From the NCBI GenBank assembly GCA_019915135.1, contig JAHLMK010000005.1, positions 2,542,001 to 2,606,000 of the forward strand: DNA of 64,000 bases, read 5' to 3'. This DNA comes from Strobilurus pachycystidiatus. Lineage: Eukaryota; Basidiomycota; Agaricomycetes; Agaricales; Physalacriaceae. The position numbers and the translations under genes were made by a program. Below are positions 36,058-46,562 of the stretch, in pieces; the first letter of the stretch is position 1, and every line of letters starts with the position of its first letter. Below the pieces are notes generated by a model, which worked only from the letters and a program-made list of their open reading frames with translations, was not told the origin of the DNA and did not search any database.

Positions 36058-36983
36058 ATGATGTTCTCTGCTACCTTTTTCGTCCAAGCCCTCTTCGCTA
36101 GCGCCGTCCTGGCCATCCCTACTAGCAAGGAACTCATGGCTTCGCGCCGCCAGCGTCGTGCCAGTGGTGTTACTCGCCAGGGGAAGCCTGCGAACCTCGT
36201 CAAAGAGCAGGTCATCACCGGCACCAATGCCTCACATGTTGAATATAGTAGTAACTGGGCTGGCGCCGTCTTGGTGGCCTCCACTGTACGTTCTTGTCGT
36301 GGCCGACTCAGAGCCGTCGAAACTACAACTCATACTATGTTGATAGGCCACGTACACCTCCGTCACCGGGACTTTCATCGTTCCCGCCCTAGATCCCAAT
36401 GATGGAACCTTCGAGTGCGCGTCCGCATGGGTTGGCATTGACGGTGACACTTGCGACTCTGCTATCTTGCAGACCGGACTCGACTTCTGCGTTCAAGGCA
36501 CTTCTGTCCTATATGAGGGTAAGTCGCCCCCTTCAAAATCTGATAATTCTTCTTAACCTCCCTGCAGGATGGTACGAATACTACCCGGACTTCTCCAATG
36601 ACTTCACCGATATCACCTTCTCCGCTGGAGACTCCGTCACTATCACCGCCACAGCCTCAAGCGAGACAAGCGGCTCTCTTATCATTGAAAACAACACTAC
36701 GGGCGTCAGCGTCTCTACTTTTCTCGCCTCGAGCGCCAGTCTGTGCCAGTTCAATGCGGAGTGGATTGTTGAGGACTTCGAGGAGTGCTTCATTGATTGT
36801 GAGTTGGTGCCCTTCGCCAACTTTAGTACCATCACTTTCACCGATGCATCCGCTGGCACTGTCGTGGGCAGTAGCGTCACCCCGTTGGGGGCTACGCTCT
36901 TTGACATTATCCAGAACAACACCGTCTTGACTTCAGTCTCTACCAATGACACTGAAGGCACTGTCACCATCGCCTACGTCTGA
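36058..36983 (+). CDS. Eqolisin (peptidase family G1) secreted glutamic protease
   Basis: Join 36058-36285, 36347-36518, 36568-36983; 271 residues, phases fit. Signal peptide MMFSATFFVQALFASAVLA, then a basic propeptide (SRRQRRASGVTRQGKP). The mature enzyme begins around VEYSSNWAGAVLV and continues with YTSVTGTFIVPALDP, ECASAWVGIDGDTCDSAILQ (the Gln in ILQTG is the expected catalytic Gln) and GWYEYYPDF. It then runs through ITFSAGDSVTITATASS and FNAEWIVEDFEE (the Glu in AEWIVE is the expected catalytic Glu) to TPLGATLFDI. Length is normal. Secreted acid endopeptidases of this family digest external protein or act in the cell wall. No break seen. Confidence 0.9.
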
Positions 36984-37823
36984 GATGTTAAGGATTTGGC
37001 CCATGTAGCGATGATATTGAAGTAAATTCGTGCCTCTCTGCACTGTGGCGGTAGAAAAATATAGTTCAAAATCCTTACCAGCTCAATGCATGTTCATAGA
37101 TCAACACGTAGCCAAGTTGTAGTATGCAGGGGTATGCACTCCAATGTCTTTCAAGTAAAATCACTCGTAATTGGGATCGAATTCAAGAGGAAGATTGCAC
37201 GTGTCCTTCAAAAATGAAGCATTAGCACTTAGCAGAGGACCCGTGTTTATGCCCTCAGAGGTTGAATACAAAATCCTGACATTTTTTCAAAAATTTTGGG
37301 TGAGCTAGGATCAAAATCCTGACAATTCTTGACCATTGTTGAAGTAGGTAGGATAAAAATTCTGACAATGGCGGGCTCAGCGGGCCCCGACGCGCCAAAT
37401 TTGGAACCAGGAGTCCACGTGACCAGTCTCGGCAGCTCTGCCGGGCAAAATTTGTGACCAAAAACCCCAGGTAAACCCAATTTTGGTGATGTTAGATCGA
37501 AAATCCTGACAATGGAGGCGCGCGCAGCGCCGGCAAAAATCCTGACAAATTGGTCACAAAGAGGGAAATTTGTATCTAACCTCTGACAGGATAAACAGGG
37601 GTCCTCTTAGCAGTCAACTGTCACTCGTGACTGTAACGATGTTTCCTCCTCCTTCACACTTGTCTGGCCGCATCTCGAAGTCCATCGAAGACTACCAGCT
37701 GCCAACTGTGACTTAGCCCAACCTTCTTGAAACATTACACCGCTTGGGTTCGAGCACAAATATCTTTCGCTTGGGCATACATGGTCAAAATGTGTACATT
37801 CCAGCCTCGGCCACCTCCAATGC
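36984..37823. other. Gene-free stretch with recurring AAAATCCTGACA motifs
   Basis: No gene. Contains five spaced near-copies of AAAATCCTGACA (annotated separately) with GC-rich blocks between them. The two overlapping minus-strand ORFs at 37247-37480 are fortuitous. Confidence 0.5.
37270..37546. repeat. Interspersed short repeat, core AAAATCCTGACA
   Basis: Near-identical cores start at about 37270, 37313, 37354 (one mismatch, ATTCTGACA), 37500 and 37535. Several copies share the flanks GGATC/GATCG on the left and AATGG/AATT on the right. Spacers are 30-145 bp and unrelated to one another apart from GC-rich GGCGGGC/GGCGCGC blocks. The strand of origin is unknown. Confidence 0.6.
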
Positions 37824-38132
37824 CTAGTTAGGAATACAGATCAGGTTCCCGCAGTCGTTGTACTCGCAAACTGGGAGTACCGTCAGCGAAAATGCTCTTG
37901 GGAAAAGGCCTCAAGTCTCGGCTACTTACATCCCTGAGATCCTTGGAAGGAGCAAGAGTGTCCAACATCGTAGTGGTTCGAGCCATTGCAAGCGTCGACT
38001 GCAAACGAACTCGTAAGCTTGTTGCTCTTCGGCCCCGTCAAATGACTTACCGGGATTGTCAGCATCGGCGTTGACGCTGCCGGCAAACAAAAATGCAGCG
38101 GCCAAGGCGAAGATTGAGACTTTGAACATCAT
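37824..38132 (-). CDS. Small secreted cysteine-rich peptide, family copy A (65 aa)
   Basis: Complement of 38051-38132, 37930-37998, 37824-37870; introns of 52 and 59 bp; 65 residues, phases fit. Signal peptide MMFKVSIFALAAAFLFAGS, then NADADNP. The mature part of about 37 residues starts VDACNGSNHYDVGHSCSF and ends CEYNDCGNLICIPN, with cysteines spaced C-x11-C-x8-C-x4-C-x4-C. Exon structure and intron phases (phase 1 at both junctions) are identical to copy B at 40604. No named family recognised. Extracellular peptide of effector or antimicrobial size; function unknown. Too small and too split to appear as one long reading frame. Confidence 0.75.
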
Positions 38133-39119
38133 TCTGCAGGTGAGGATGTGTAAGTTGAAGGAAGAAGTTGTGGTGGTTTCGATGAAGTTTTTGCCTTCAT
38201 CTACACATCCTGTATACTCCTCAGATGCAGATATCCATCTCCGCTCTCCTCTATACACGTCTTCATGTTACCGCCCGAAACATGGGGAGAGTCATGTGCA
38301 TCGAACAGCAATGGTTCTAATTACTGAAGAGTATGCTCGTGACCATCCGCTTCGCCACGTGGCTCCGCTTATCACTTTGGCGAAGCGGCTGGGAGGGCTC
38401 AGCCGTGACATTGGGGATAACGCTTTTGTGACTTCGAACTTAGAATTTTCGCCCATGGTCAACTCTGCTATTTGTTCTGGTGCCCCCATCCCCCGGCCTA
38501 TCTGTCGGAACCTCTCCCGGACTGCTATAAACGTCGACTGCATGCATTCTTTCTGCATTTCTTGGGGTTTCTGAGCCGATTTCCTCCATCTGCCTGCAAT
38601 ACACAAAATCCGCCAACTGCTTTCCCTCCGGACTCCTGCGAGCCACCAAGCTATCTCTGAATGAATTTTGAAGACTGTCTGCGTGATTGCGCTTCTGTTT
38701 CACGGCCATTCTGCACCCGGAATTGTCTGATCTGTCGATCCGGACCAAACTGCTCACTAGGATACCGCTTCCAGACAGTCAAACTACCTCTGATACGGCT
38801 CCTTTGGTCTACCTGAAACGAGTTCAAAAGGATCTGCATCAGCAAACAGGCATTTGGTGCGTGAATCCCTATTTTTGTCATTTATGGCCACAATTTTGCC
38901 TATTTCGGTACCTTACACGCTTATTCATGCATATTCCACTTGGATTACGGCTCCTTATACATTGAATATACATTGTACAAATTTTGGTGCCATGAGGATT
39001 TGTGCCGGAGACACAAGAAGAAAATTTGAGATCACCAAAATACGTCGCTCGCGAAATAATTCTAAGTCCCAACTTAGGATTTGGGCCATCTGCCAAAAGG
39101 GAGCTGAGGCTTCCCAGTC

Positions 39120-39448
39120 GCTATGGTGCCGGTCACCTAGTCACAACCAATCATGTGTAGTGGCTGTGCAGCGGCCAAATCGTTCGGAGGAAAAATTTGG
39201 CTGTGTCACGCTCCCTGTTATGTGCCGTGACGCCTGCCAAAAAGCGTGACGGCCAAATCTGCCGAAAATGCCGGGCAGTAATTCGGTCAGAACTCGGTCA
39301 AAACTTGATCATTTCACTATTCCTCTGCCAGAAATGCTCCATTTGTCAATGCGGACGTTTCTGTTAGAGGGATTTTTTTGTCCCGGTCCAGGGTCCTGCC
39401 GAGTACCCGTTGTACAAAGTTAGTGGTGACTAGGTGACCGGCACCATA
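39120..39448. mobile_element. MITE-like element with 24-bp terminal inverted repeats
   Basis: CTATGGTGCCGGTCACCTAG followed by TCAC at 39120-39143 is perfectly reverse-complemented at 39425-39448, 281 bp apart. Both ends carry TA just inside the outermost C/G, so the repeat can be read as TIRs starting TGGTGCCGG flanked by the dinucleotide TA, as for Tc1/mariner-type insertions. The interior has no ORF and contains several GCCAAAT/ATTTGGC strings. Because TA is self-complementary, the target-site duplication cannot be proven from one copy. Confidence 0.55.
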
Positions 39449-39667
39449 GATGATCTCACTTACCCGCCCTACACAAACAACACCAAAACAACCAAACAGA
39501 GCATAGCCAAATATCGCAGCCACCGGTCCGAGCATTACGTGAGATCATCCGCGAATGGTAGCGAGTCTAACTGAAGAGCTCCAGCGCCTTGTGCTTCGTA
39601 TAATGTCATTACGGTACATTTGGCGCCTTTTCTCTGGATGAAACGTTCTGAGCTTACAGACACCTCG

Positions 39668-40014
39668 ATTTTGGCGGCGGTTGCACCTCATTTTCCACCT
39701 GAAGTGGGACCCAGGAGCTCATCGCCTCACGGTGGCGTCGTTTCTTGCTTGTAGCACATGCGTAGGTTATCAGCTGGTGATACATTGCTTCTAACATTGA
39801 CGCCACAGCTTGTATCAGGGTATACTTAGATACCCAGTGAACCGTCCTTGGATTACGGATATCTGGATTTCTAAGGCGACTGCATCTCATTACTCGAGTT
39901 GAAATAGAAGCCAAGAGTTCATCGCCTCATCGGTGGCGCCGCTTCAAACCCTTGTTGCTTACAGAGGCGTAAGTCAGCAGCGCTCAGCTGGTGATACATT
40001 GCTTCTACTATCAA
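39668..40014. repeat. Imperfect direct duplication, units about 200 bp apart
   Basis: Unit 1 about 39668-39800, unit 2 about 39868-40014. Shared blocks in the same order: GGCGGCGGTTGCACCTCATT / GGCGACTGCATCTCATTAC; GAGCTCATCGCCTCACGGTG / GAGTTCATCGCCTCATCGGT; and CAGCTGGTGATACATTGCTT, identical in both and followed by CTA. Non-coding. Confidence 0.65.
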
Positions 40015-40498
40015 CGGGAGAAACAGTACCAGAGTAGGCTCAAAATCTTCGACTTCAGTAGTATCAAGTTACGGAGGCATTCCACAAGCATGCTCTCTAA
40101 CGTTCGAGTTCATGGTCCTTCCACAACGCCGTTCGCGTAAATGCGGGACGCTATCGAAACAGATCCGCCACACACAGTAGGCAAAGCTCGCTCGGTCATC
40201 AAGTTGCTGTGGCCTGTACGCATCAGAGTCAGGATAACAATCACTGTTCACACTTGTCTCGACCTTTCCGTTTTCCACGGCCATCAACCTTGTGATGGCC
40301 AACTGCGTAGCGCCTCATCCGATTGAGAAAGGACCGTGCGCAGTGAAACGGGGTGGTCGCCAGCTAGGTTAACATCCAGTCCGATGACCTCGTGTAACAG
40401 ATTCTCTTGGAGTGCTCTAACTTTACGGCGCTAAACTTCGAAACTCTTGTCTCTCTGCCTGAGTCTGCCACATCTTGCCAATTATGGATGCGCGCTGG

Positions 40499-40505
40499 TA
40501 TAAAA
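40499..40505 (+). promoter_or_regulatory. TATA box of secreted peptide copy B
   Basis: TATAAAA in the context GGTATAAAAG, 98 bp before the ATG at 40604. Confidence 0.5.
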
Positions 40506-40603
40506 GACTCACCTGCTTTCAGTTCTGTCAGTCTTCTCTTTTCCAAGCTACTCGCAATCCTCACTACACACCGCGTCTTTGACCTTACTACTGCTCATCC
40601 ACC

Positions 40604-40919
40604 ATGATGTTCAAGCTCGCCAAGTTAATCGTTGCCGCTCTCGCTGCGGGGCTCATGCTCGCCGGCCAGACGAACGCCATCGCTGACAACCCCGGTCAGT
40701 TCTTCTCGGGACGTTCCATTGAACCATCCACTGACTCCGAGTCCTTGTTAGTCGATGCCTGCAACGGCTCCAACCATTACGATGTTGGTCACTCCTGTGC
40801 CTTCCAGGAGTCTCAAGGAGGTAAGTGACGCGCATTTTCCAAGCTGTGTGCCCGTCTGACATTTTGCCGAAGTTTGCGAATACAACACTTGTGGCGTTCT
40901 TGTCTGCGTTCCCAACTAG
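40604..40919 (+). CDS. Small secreted cysteine-rich peptide, family copy B (68 aa)
   Basis: Join 40604-40694, 40752-40820, 40873-40919; introns of 57 and 52 bp; 68 residues, phases fit. Signal peptide MMFKLAKLIVAALAAGLMLA, then QTNAIADNP. The mature part starts VDACNGSNHYDVGHSCAF and ends CEYNTCGVLVCVPN, with the same C-x11-C-x8-C-x4-C-x4-C spacing as copy A. Only about 5 of 37 mature positions differ between A and B, while signal peptides and introns have diverged, pointing to constraint on the mature peptide. An odd cysteine number (five) leaves one free or available for dimerisation. Function unknown. Confidence 0.78.
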
Positions 40920-41127
40920 AATGGGAGCAAGAATCGTTGTACATAACTTACCAATATGATGTGAACGATGACTCTTTTCTGTGAAAGATTCGAAGAAGTG
41001 ACATGCTACACGAAAGCACCACAAGCTCCGAGTCCCCACACCGAATTACTCTAAACCAGATCAAAACATTATAATATCCAGACACACACCCACATCGATC
41101 GCCGTAACAGTGACACCGCATCTCCTG

Positions 41128-43239
41128 TCATTCCTCCTCGGCCACCTCCTCCTGCTCATACTCATCCTCGTTATCCAGCGTCGCCTCCTGATACTGTTGG
41201 TACTCCGCGCTGTACAACCACCCATATTAGCTCCTAGCTCACTGACAGGACGGATGAGAACACTCACATCAAATCACCCACCCCACTCCGCGCCTCCTCA
41301 AACTCCTGCACGTCCATCCCCTCCCCTTCATACCAGTGCACGAACGCGCGGCGTTTGTAGAGCATGTTGAACTAGTGGTGGTAGTAATGAGCGAGTGTGA
41401 AGGGGTATTGACAACGAGAAACGCACGCTCTCCACTGTCCGCGAAAACACTTCCTGGATCGCTGTCGTGTTCGCCAACATGGTCGCTTCCTAATCAAGTA
41501 TTGTAAGGTTAGTGGAGGGAGCTGGGAAAGAAAGTAAAGATCGCACCCTCTTCCTCCCGGTGACGATAGACACAGAAATGTTATCGGGTATCCACCTATT
41601 GAATTCATGAGTTGATACACCAACGGACTTGGGTCAACACTCACTCAACGAATCCTCCAGGGCCAATTCTCCGCTGCTGTATTTCTTTCACAGCAACCTC
41701 CGCTTCTTGACTAGGCACGTCCCCGCGGAAAAGCGTGTACGCTGTCAGGTAGCGACTGTGTGGAAATATGGCATCATAATTCAAACGAGGAGTGGGATAG
41801 GAAAAGGTTGACGCACCCAAACCGCGGATCGCAGGCAACAAGCGCGTTACGTCCTTCAAATAGGCTAGACATTAAACGCGTTGAGATATGACGGACTCAC
41901 CAGAGAGGGTAGAAGAACATACCGACTCGTCAAGTCCTTCACAGTCACCCTCTCCCCGACCCTCCCAAACGGTGAATAAGACGGTACGAGAAAGTGTAAG
42001 CGCGGGAACGGGATGAGATTCATCCCAAGCTTGCGGAGGTCTCCGTTCAACTGGCCCGGGAATCTCAGACTGGCGCTCACGCCACACATAGCACGAGATA
42101 CTATCTGTACGCGTTCGATCAATGGCTAAATTCCAACATGAACCGTAATGACACACCTTGTTCAAATCCGCAAACGTCGCATGGTTGATCTTCAGCTCCT
42201 TCTGCGCGATATTATGGAGCGCCTCGTTATCGATCCCAATTACCAGGTCGCTCGTCTCGCACAGCTGGTGCATCGAGAGAAGCGCGTTGTACGGCTCCAC
42301 CACCGTCTCGCTCACCGCCGCCGCGGGCATGATGGAGAAAGTCGCGAGCATCCGATCGGGGTATTCCTCCCTCAACTTGCCCAGAAGCAAACATCCTAAT
42401 CCCGCGCCAGTGCCTCCTCCAAGCGAATGGAGGAGCTGGAACCCTTGCAGAGCATTGCACGCCTCCGACTGCTTGCGTACCGTTTCGAGTATCCCGTCGG
42501 CGAGTTCCGCGCCTGTATGTGAGGTCTAATCGAATCCGTCTCCTGGGCCTAGCGCACGCACCTTCGGTATAATCTGATAGGTGCTTCGTGAGCCATGCTC
42601 ACAAATGATGACTGACACAGCACGTACACCCTTTCGCCCAGTTATTGCCCGCACCAGGCTCAGCTCCTACAAAAGTATCGGGCGCGAAGAGGGAGCCAAG
42701 GGGGCCGGAACGTGTCTGGAACCATGTGGTAAGTGTGGTGAGAAGTGTACGGGGGACCGACTCACATACCTTGTCCAACACACCTCTCTCAAGATCGACC
42801 TGCAGTGAGCGCGGGACCCATCGACCTGACGATAACTCCGTGAAATATACGCTGGCCTAGTGTGATACATCGGCGACAGGTCGGAGATTGGCGTGCATGT
42901 TCGTATTGGAGGTTTGTGGCGGAGAGAAGAAAGTCGGTTCCGTCCGTCAGCGCGCCAAGCGATCAAGTCAACCAAAAAGACGCACCCTCCCAAACTGTCC
43001 GTCATCCCCTACCCGCCGGCCCTCCATGTCAAGCCCATGCTCATGCAGGAGCATCTCCCAGAACGCGTCTCCCACCTGGTTCCCCGCCTAGAAGCGCGTC
43101 GGTTGTTGGTGTGGGGATCGATGGAGTACCGCAAAATGCGTACCTGTCCAACCTATTATCCGCACAGTTAGCTGCTGAAGGTCTGGCAGCCATTCACAAG
43201 GCGCACCTGCAAGCTAATAATCTCCCTCGCCGATCCCAT
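41128..43239 (-). CDS. Divergent beta-tubulin
   Basis: Multi-exon gene on the complement. The first exon (43239 down) reads [11 protein letters not shown]; a 9-base exon VGQ and then [20 protein letters not shown] complete the tubulin N-terminus. Further exons give [66 protein letters not shown] (GTP-binding glycine loop), [80 protein letters not shown] and [20 protein letters not shown]. The tail is acidic ([11 protein letters not shown]), stop at 41128. About ten small introns; not every junction was checked. Many normally invariant positions differ from canonical beta-tubulin (ETF/CID changed to VIGID, SG changed to AG in the loop), so this is probably a fast-evolving second isotype. Cytoplasmic microtubule subunit by family. 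Confidence 0.8.
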
Positions 43240-44282
43240 CCTGTCGTCGTCTTGATGGCGGTGAGAGAAAGAAAATAGTTTGATGACGTACGGAAATGAA
43301 AGCGGGTCCGTTGCAGGGACCGCAATCGGGCCGCAGGTATTCGCTCGAGAAGCACAAAAATCATCCATTTTACATGTATGTATTGAAATCCTGCCACAAA
43401 CTTCGTTGTTCAACGTTGAACGTTGAACTTGCAACTGACCTGCAATAAATAATTCTTTGACACCCGGCAGGCACATGGAACCCAGAATGGAATCAAGTCC
43501 GAGCTCAGCACGTCGCGACTGGCGCCTGACTGGCGCGTCGCGTCGCGTTGATGGCCGACCTGCTGTGTAGCACTCCCATGTCTTCCAGCTTTGCTGATTA
43601 GCATCCTACAGCTCTGAAACAGTGAAATGACACTTGGAGCCACGGAGCGACCCAGCACTCATGCCTAGGCCACGATGGCATGGCATGGTGAAGGGCCGCG
43701 GGCGGGTGTGGTCCAGCCAATGATGGTTTTCCGAAAGTCCTTGAAACCTTTTGACAAGATAGTTCTGTTGTTAGGATATTTATCTTCCTACACAGTGCGC
43801 GTAGATGATGACTACTAACTGAAGGGAACAATCATGATCCATAGTACTTGATAGTACTTAGCTGTCTCCGGATTCTCATCTTGAAACATTGCTGGAACTG
43901 TACTCGAGGAAGAGCGTGGTGGAGGTGGTGGCTTGTGTTAATAGTCAAAACACTACATTCCACCCACGACCGCGGGTGTGCAGGAGGTATAGAGCTTCAA
44001 TTGAGTACTCTCCACAACATCGGGGTCAACATCCCAATGGAACAGTAAACATGACATCGATTTCTTCTCAGTTCAATTCTACCTATGTACCAGAACCCTA
44101 CTGCTACAAATAATGATGCAAAATACTCATATCCCATCCTGTAAGTAAGTATGTAAGTGTATAACAATAAAAGAGTGCGTTTTTGTCGTGAGCGATAAGA
44201 TAGTAAATATGTCGTAAAACAGCTTGACGGGGAGGGAAGAGCGAGCGCCAAGTCAGGTCGTGAATGATGAGAGAACCAGTCT
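43240..44282. other. Intergenic spacer
   Basis: About 1 kb, AT-rich to the right. A tandem GTTGAACGTTGAACTTG string lies near 43410. No gene seen. Confidence 0.5.
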
Positions 44283-45827
44283 CTACACTAGACCCCGATT
44301 TTTGAGAGCCCGAGCACGCGCCAGCTCCATGGACTCTCGGAGCAGAGGACTCTCCCAGGCGCGGTCATCGTCCCCGAACCGCCAGCTGGTACTGGGAGTC
44401 ATCCCAATGACAGAATCGGCCGACTTCTCTCGTGAGCGCGAGGAAGCAATCGGTATCGGTGCCGAGCCCTGTTCAAATCGGGTTTTGCGGGGTGATGCGG
44501 AAGGAGGCGGGGAGGAATATGACGGAGGCATGCGGCGTTTGGAGGAAGGTCGAGCGGCGTTGTCTGCATCCTCTTCCACCCAAGCGTCGGTTCCATCGTC
44601 AACCTCGTCTTCTGGTGCCTCGCTCATCACCACGACTTCGCGGCCCAGAGCCTTCTTGCCCTCTTCGATAAGGGCGGCCAGCTTGTCGCCGATCCAGTCC
44701 ATCTGATTTTTTTAATTTAACGTAAGTCATACGATTACATTGGGGATGATGATGATAATACGTACCTGTTCATCTACGTTTTCCTCTGGCGGATGAGAAA
44801 GGGAAGTGGACTGGGACATCGAAGGAGAAGGAGAGTGGCGAGGAGGAGTGTAGGCAGGAATGCGAGGTCGGGGCCTCCGCGTCGTGGTGGCGCGTCTTGT
44901 CGTGGATCCGACGGTGTGATGACGCGCTTTACGGCGGGGAGTGGGTGGTAGGACGTTGATGGCTCGGGGAGGTTCGGGAGCGAGGATAGCCTGGGGTTGA
45001 GCCGTCCATTCGCCAGGATGATAGGGAGGAGGAGGAGCGATCTGGTCGAGCTGCGTCTCTTTGCCGCGGTCTCTCCACCTGGGACGAGTTAGTCATCATC
45101 GATAGCAGAAAGTGCGACGTCGACTCACATGCGGTAGACAGTGAGGCCGACTGCTGTGCCAATCAGCGCAGCGCTGACGGCTGTGGAGACAATTGAGCCA
45201 GCAAGGCCGCGGCGGCGTTTCGCAGGAGGTGGGAGTTCTACATGGATAAAAAGAGAAAAACAAGTCATGAGAAAGATGAAGTGGAAAGAGAGGATGAATG
45301 CGAATGAAGATGGGAAAGTGATAGTCGCTTCGAAATATATGAAGCCCAACACGCTATAGACATGCACAGACATGGAGGCAAGCGCAAAGCACGCTCAGCC
45401 CTGATTGCCGCACGGGTAACACATGCCACCGAAACGGGAACCAGCCAGCAAATTGAGTAAATGAAATGATGTGCTTACCCTCTGCCGCCATCGCTTCGAT
45501 TTCGTGAAGTTCGTCAGTCGTGAGGTTTGCGAGTTCGCGGTATTTGGCAGGCGTGTCGAGATAGCCGTTCGATGAGGCCAGCGTCGTTGCGGATAATGTG
45601 GGCTCCGCGAACGATGGCTCCCAGCCGCGCTTTCTCGATACAGGCGGAGCGGGTGAAGGGGATCGGGTCGGAGGAGGTCGTTGGCGCCGCGGGCCCTTTC
45701 TCGTCGCCTGTTGGGTTTTCATATCTCCATCGGACGCTGACGTCGAAGCCGGCGGTGACGAGGACTGCGGGGAAAACGGGTTCGGGATGTCGGGCACCGC
45801 TATCTTGAACGTGAAGGGGATGTACAT
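44283..45827 (-). CDS. Single-pass membrane protein, unknown function (396 aa)
   Basis: Complement of 45479-45827, 45129-45237, 44766-45078, 44283-44702; 396 residues, phases fit. The N-terminal 115 residues are Pro/Ser-rich (IPNPFSPQSSSPPAS) and end in a helical LTTDELHEIEAMAAE. Then come a basic KRRRG and one hydrophobic helix (LAGSIVSTAVSAALIGTAVG). The C-terminal side is Pro/Arg-rich (PPPPYHPGEW; TTRRATTTRRPRPRIP) and then a helix (MDWIGDKLAALIEEGKKALG) before an acidic and a Ser-rich tail. No catalytic motif and no signal peptide, so a tail- or mid-anchored membrane protein is inferred. The family is not recognised. Confidence 0.65.
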
Positions 45828-46562
45828 GGCAGATCGTGAACAAGTTGTGTGAGCCGAAAAGACCAGGCCACCATGTTGAATCATAATGCAACAACCGCGT
45901 TGCCAATGCCAAACACGGCCAACACGAAGCACAGCACCTCCCAGCAAATCAGGCTGACCTCATGCGGACTGTCGGCCCGATTACGCCGCGGCCAAAATAA
46001 TCGGTAACTCCTCATCTTCTCACGCCCAGTCAAGTTGCTCAATTTCATGGCTGCAGGTGCTGCTTTTCCGAGTACTCGTATCTTTCTCCATCGGAACGAC
46101 CACTGCGCGACAGGGCAGCGTGGATTCCCTTGTCTTGGCTTGCAACTCGTCCAAGCGCGGCGCGCGCCTGAGAGCGGACGGCAACGAGTTGGGATCAACA
46201 GTACGGGCAATCTATGAGCTGGTATGAGTCATTTGCAGTGTGCAGAGGGGCGTAAATAACTTCTCCATCACAGAAACAGCACATTTGCCAAGCCCTCCAA
46301 ATTTAAGACCGATGTTTGCATCCTTTCTTTCCGACCACTCAGTCTGCGCACGTCCACCACCTGCCAGACGCGTTTCCGGCCTTGCACACGAGCGATATTC
46401 CGTACTCAACAGCCGCGCCACGCGATCGCACCCCAACGCCCGGGAGCGTGTGGGAAATATCCAAGTAGAAAGTGTTTCGCACTGAAAAGGTGAGTTCCGC
46501 TTGCATCTCGGAGGGAGCCTCTATATCGGGTGACGGCCCTCGTAGCGGCCCAATTTATACCA
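45828..46562. other. Divergent spacer between the membrane protein and the Zn2Cys6 gene
   Basis: 735 bp. Minus-strand ORF 45881-46210 has no recognisable content. Promoters of both flanking genes presumably lie here; no clear TATA. Confidence 0.45.

Larger units (their letters stand above)
38133..40603. other. Repeat-rich intergenic region between peptide copies A and B
   Basis: 2.5 kb without a supportable gene. Holds a MITE-like inverted repeat (39121-39448) and a duplicated segment (39668-40014). Left part (38133-38880): promoter of copy A and unique sequence with no coding character. Confidence 0.5.

Noticed and set aside
37740..37765. GGTTCGAGC string as a tRNA T-arm
   Set aside because: No matching acceptor stem, D arm or anticodon arm around it; no tRNA found anywhere in the window.
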